Below, one piece after another: positions 4,294 through 5,782 of a stretch of 5,782 bases of DNA. The stretch lies in NCBI GenBank assembly GCA_031267005.1, contig JAIRZX010000734.1, forward strand, positions 1 through 5,782. Reading direction: 5' to 3'. Position 1 is the first letter of the stretch. Each line of letters starts with the position of its first letter. This DNA is from Deltaproteobacteria bacterium. GTDB taxonomy: Bacteria; Desulfobacterota; Desulfarculia; Adiutricales; Adiutricaceae. The notes beneath the pieces were generated by a model. The model had not been told where the DNA came from and did not search any database. It saw only the letters and a program-made list of their open reading frames with translations. Made by a program: the position numbers and the translations under genes.

Positions 4294-5782
4294 TCAGCCG
4301 GTCACGGCCAGGGCAGCGGCGTCCAGGGCCCTTATCTCGTCGCGGATGCGGGCGGCCTTCTCGAAGTCCAAGGAGTCCGCGGCCTTCGTCATCTCCTTGC
4401 GGAGCATCCTCACGGTCCTGGGGATCTGGTCCAGGGCCACCTTTTTGCCTTTTGCCTCCGGCGCCTTGGGGATGTCCGCGTAGTCCTGCTCCCAGACGGA
4501 GAGCGCTATCGAGTCCACGTTCTTGCGGATGGTCTCGGGGGTGATGCCGTGTTCCTCGTTGTATTCCTCCTGTTTCCGGCGGCGCCTGGCGGTCTCGTCC
4601 CTGGCGTCGATCATGGCCGGGGTCATCTTGTCGCCGTAGAGGATGACCTCTCCTCCCGCGTTGCGGGCGGCGCGGCCGCAGGTCTGGATAAGCGAGCGGG
4701 CGGAGCGCAGAAAGCCCTCCTTGTCGGCGTCAAGTATGGCGACCAAGGACACCTCGGGGAGGTCGAGCCCCTCGCGGAGGAGGTTTATGCCCACCAGCAC
4801 GTCGAACTCCCCCGCCCTCAGGTCGCGAAGGATCTCCACGCGCTCTATGGTCTTTATGTCGGAATGCAGGTAGCGGACCCTGACCCCCCGCTCGGCAAGG
4901 TATCCGGTAAGATCCTCGGCCATCCTCTTGGTGAGGGTAGTGACCAGCGTCCGCTCTCCCCTGGCGGTTCGCTTGTTCACCTCGCTGTGCAGGTCCTCCA
5001 CCTGCCCCCGGGCTGGCTTGAAGACCATCTTTGGATCGGTCAGGCCGGTGGGGCGGATGACCTGCTCGGCTACCAGGCCGTCCGAGAGTTCCAGCTCGTA
5101 GTCGGCCGGAGTGGCGGAAACGTAGACAGTCTGCGACAGCCTCCCGTTGAACTCGTCGAAGGTGAGCGGGCGGTTGTCCAAAGCGGACGGGAGGCGGAAG
5201 CCGTAGTCGACCAGGGTGGTCTTGCGCGAGCGGTCGCCGTGCCACATGCCCCGGACCTGGGGGACGGCTATGTGGCTCTCGTCCACCATGAGCAGGAAAT
5301 CCTTGGGGAAGTAGTCCATGAGGGTGGGCGGCGGCTCGCCGGCCACGCGCCCGGTAAGGTGCCGGGAATAGTTCTCGATGCCGTGGCACCAGCCGAGCTC
5401 GCGCATCATCTCGAGATCGAAGTTGGTGCGCTGGGCGAGGCGCTGGGCCTCAAGGAGCTTCCCGTCGCGCTCGAGTGACTTTAGCCTTGCGGCGAGCTCG
5501 ATTTCGATGTCGCCCATGGCTCGGTCCAGGTTCTCGCGGGTGGAGACGTAGTGGCTTCCTGGATATACCATGACCTCGGAGACGCTTTTCTTGATCTTGC
5601 CGGTCAGCGGGTCGGTCAGGAGAATCCGCTCCACGACGTCCCCGAAAAACTCCACCCTCACCGCCTCGTCCTCTTCCGAGGCGGGGAAGATGTCCAGCGC
5701 GTCCCCCCTCACGCGGAAGACCCCCCTGTGGAAGTCGTAGTCGTTCCTCTCGTACTGCATCTCGACCAGCCGCGCCAGGACG
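4294..5782 (-). CDS. uvrB: UvrABC excinuclease subunit B (UvrB), 5'-truncated by the window edge
   Basis: UvrB is the damage-verifying helicase-like subunit of nucleotide excision repair: UvrA loads it, and it recruits UvrC for incision. The 495 visible residues begin VLARLVEMQYERNDYDFHRG, matching E. coli UvrB from about residue 180 of 673, so Walker A and most of the beta-hairpin region lie outside the window. Counting from the internal Met at 5760, visible elements are EPPPTLMDYFP (142-152), motif II VDESH (159-163), RLPSALDNRPL (189-199), VSATP (214-218), the TLVTTLTKRMAEDLT block (271-285), motif V LVGINLLREGLDLPEVSLVA (322-341), and motif VI QTCGRAARN (359-367). A typical UVR domain for UvrC binding follows at about 447-482 (LRKEM, LDFEKAARIRDEI). 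The Met at 5760 is internal, not the start. Cys replaces the usual Ile/Met before GRAARN. The gene ends in TGA at 4296-4294, with a 389-base gap to recJ. Regulation upstream is not visible. Confidence 0.97.
   Translation of the reverse strand, partial: VLARLVEMQYERNDYDFHRGVFRVRGDALDIFPASEEDEAVRVEFFGDVVERILLTDPLTGKIKKSVSEVMVYPGSHYVSTRENLDRAMGDIEIELAARLKSLERDGKLLEAQRLAQRTNFDLEMMRELGWCHGIENYSRHLTGRVAGEPPPTLMDYFPKDFLLMVDESHIAVPQVRGMWHGDRSRKTTLVDYGFRLPSALDNRPLTFDEFNGRLSQTVYVSATPADYELELSDGLVAEQVIRPTGLTDPKMVFKPARGQVEDLHSEVNKRTARGERTLVTTLTKRMAEDLTGYLAERGVRVRYLHSDIKTIERVEILRDLRAGEFDVLVGINLLREGLDLPEVSLVAILDADKEGFLRSARSLIQTCGRAARNAGGEVILYGDKMTPAMIDARDETARRRRKQEEYNEEHGITPETIRKNVDSIALSVWEQDYADIPKAPEAKGKKVALDQIPRTVRMLRKEMTKAADSLDFEKAARIRDEIRALDAAALAVTG

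Noticed and set aside
4133..4544. Plus-strand Pro/Arg-rich ORFs across the uvrB 3' end and the gap
   Set aside because: Composition is typical of non-coding GC-rich frames, and they overlap the UVR domain of uvrB.
4549..5478. 309-codon plus-strand ORF antisense to uvrB
   Set aside because: UvrB is certain on the other strand; the antisense frame is an open shadow caused by high third-position GC.

Overview
The window is a GC-rich, densely packed stretch of bacterial chromosome with every supported gene on the minus strand. In transcription order (right to left) it holds the C-terminal three quarters of uvrB, a 389-base gap, recJ, an unnamed TPR-plus-glycosyltransferase-like protein, and the N-terminal part of a magnesium/cobalt-chelatase-type AAA+ ATPase that runs off the left edge. 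High GC, strong G/C at third codon positions, and a TPR-fused GT-B protein beside housekeeping repair genes would suit a high-GC Gram-negative such as a Desulfobacterota/deltaproteobacterial lineage. That placement is a weak guess, because nothing here fixes the phylum.

Right part (4294-5782): UvrB from just before the QYERND segment to its stop, with helicase motifs II to VI and the C-terminal UVR domain. The middle gap (3905-4293) has no convincing gene. It carries three copies of the motif TCCCGGCnnATC, each embedded in one arm of an inverted repeat, a more AT-rich patch near 4110-4155, and two tiny ORFs of doubtful status. It is the natural place for a recJ promoter or leader.

Left part (1-3904): recJ, the TPR/GT gene and the chelatase ATPase are chained by two 4-base stop/start overlaps (ATGA at 1982-1985 and GTGA at 519-522), so they are very probably co-transcribed and translationally coupled. 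UvrB and RecJ both serve DNA repair (damage recognition and strand processing). The other two genes have no obvious link to repair, so the operon looks like a co-expression unit of mixed content. The chelatase gene is easily missed because it starts with GTG and has no stop inside the window.

I see no tRNA, rRNA, CRISPR array, insertion sequence or phage signature. No complete undescribed system is visible. The points most worth following are the structured repeats upstream of recJ, the TPR/GT protein with an altered glutamate spacing, and the coupled three-gene arrangement.
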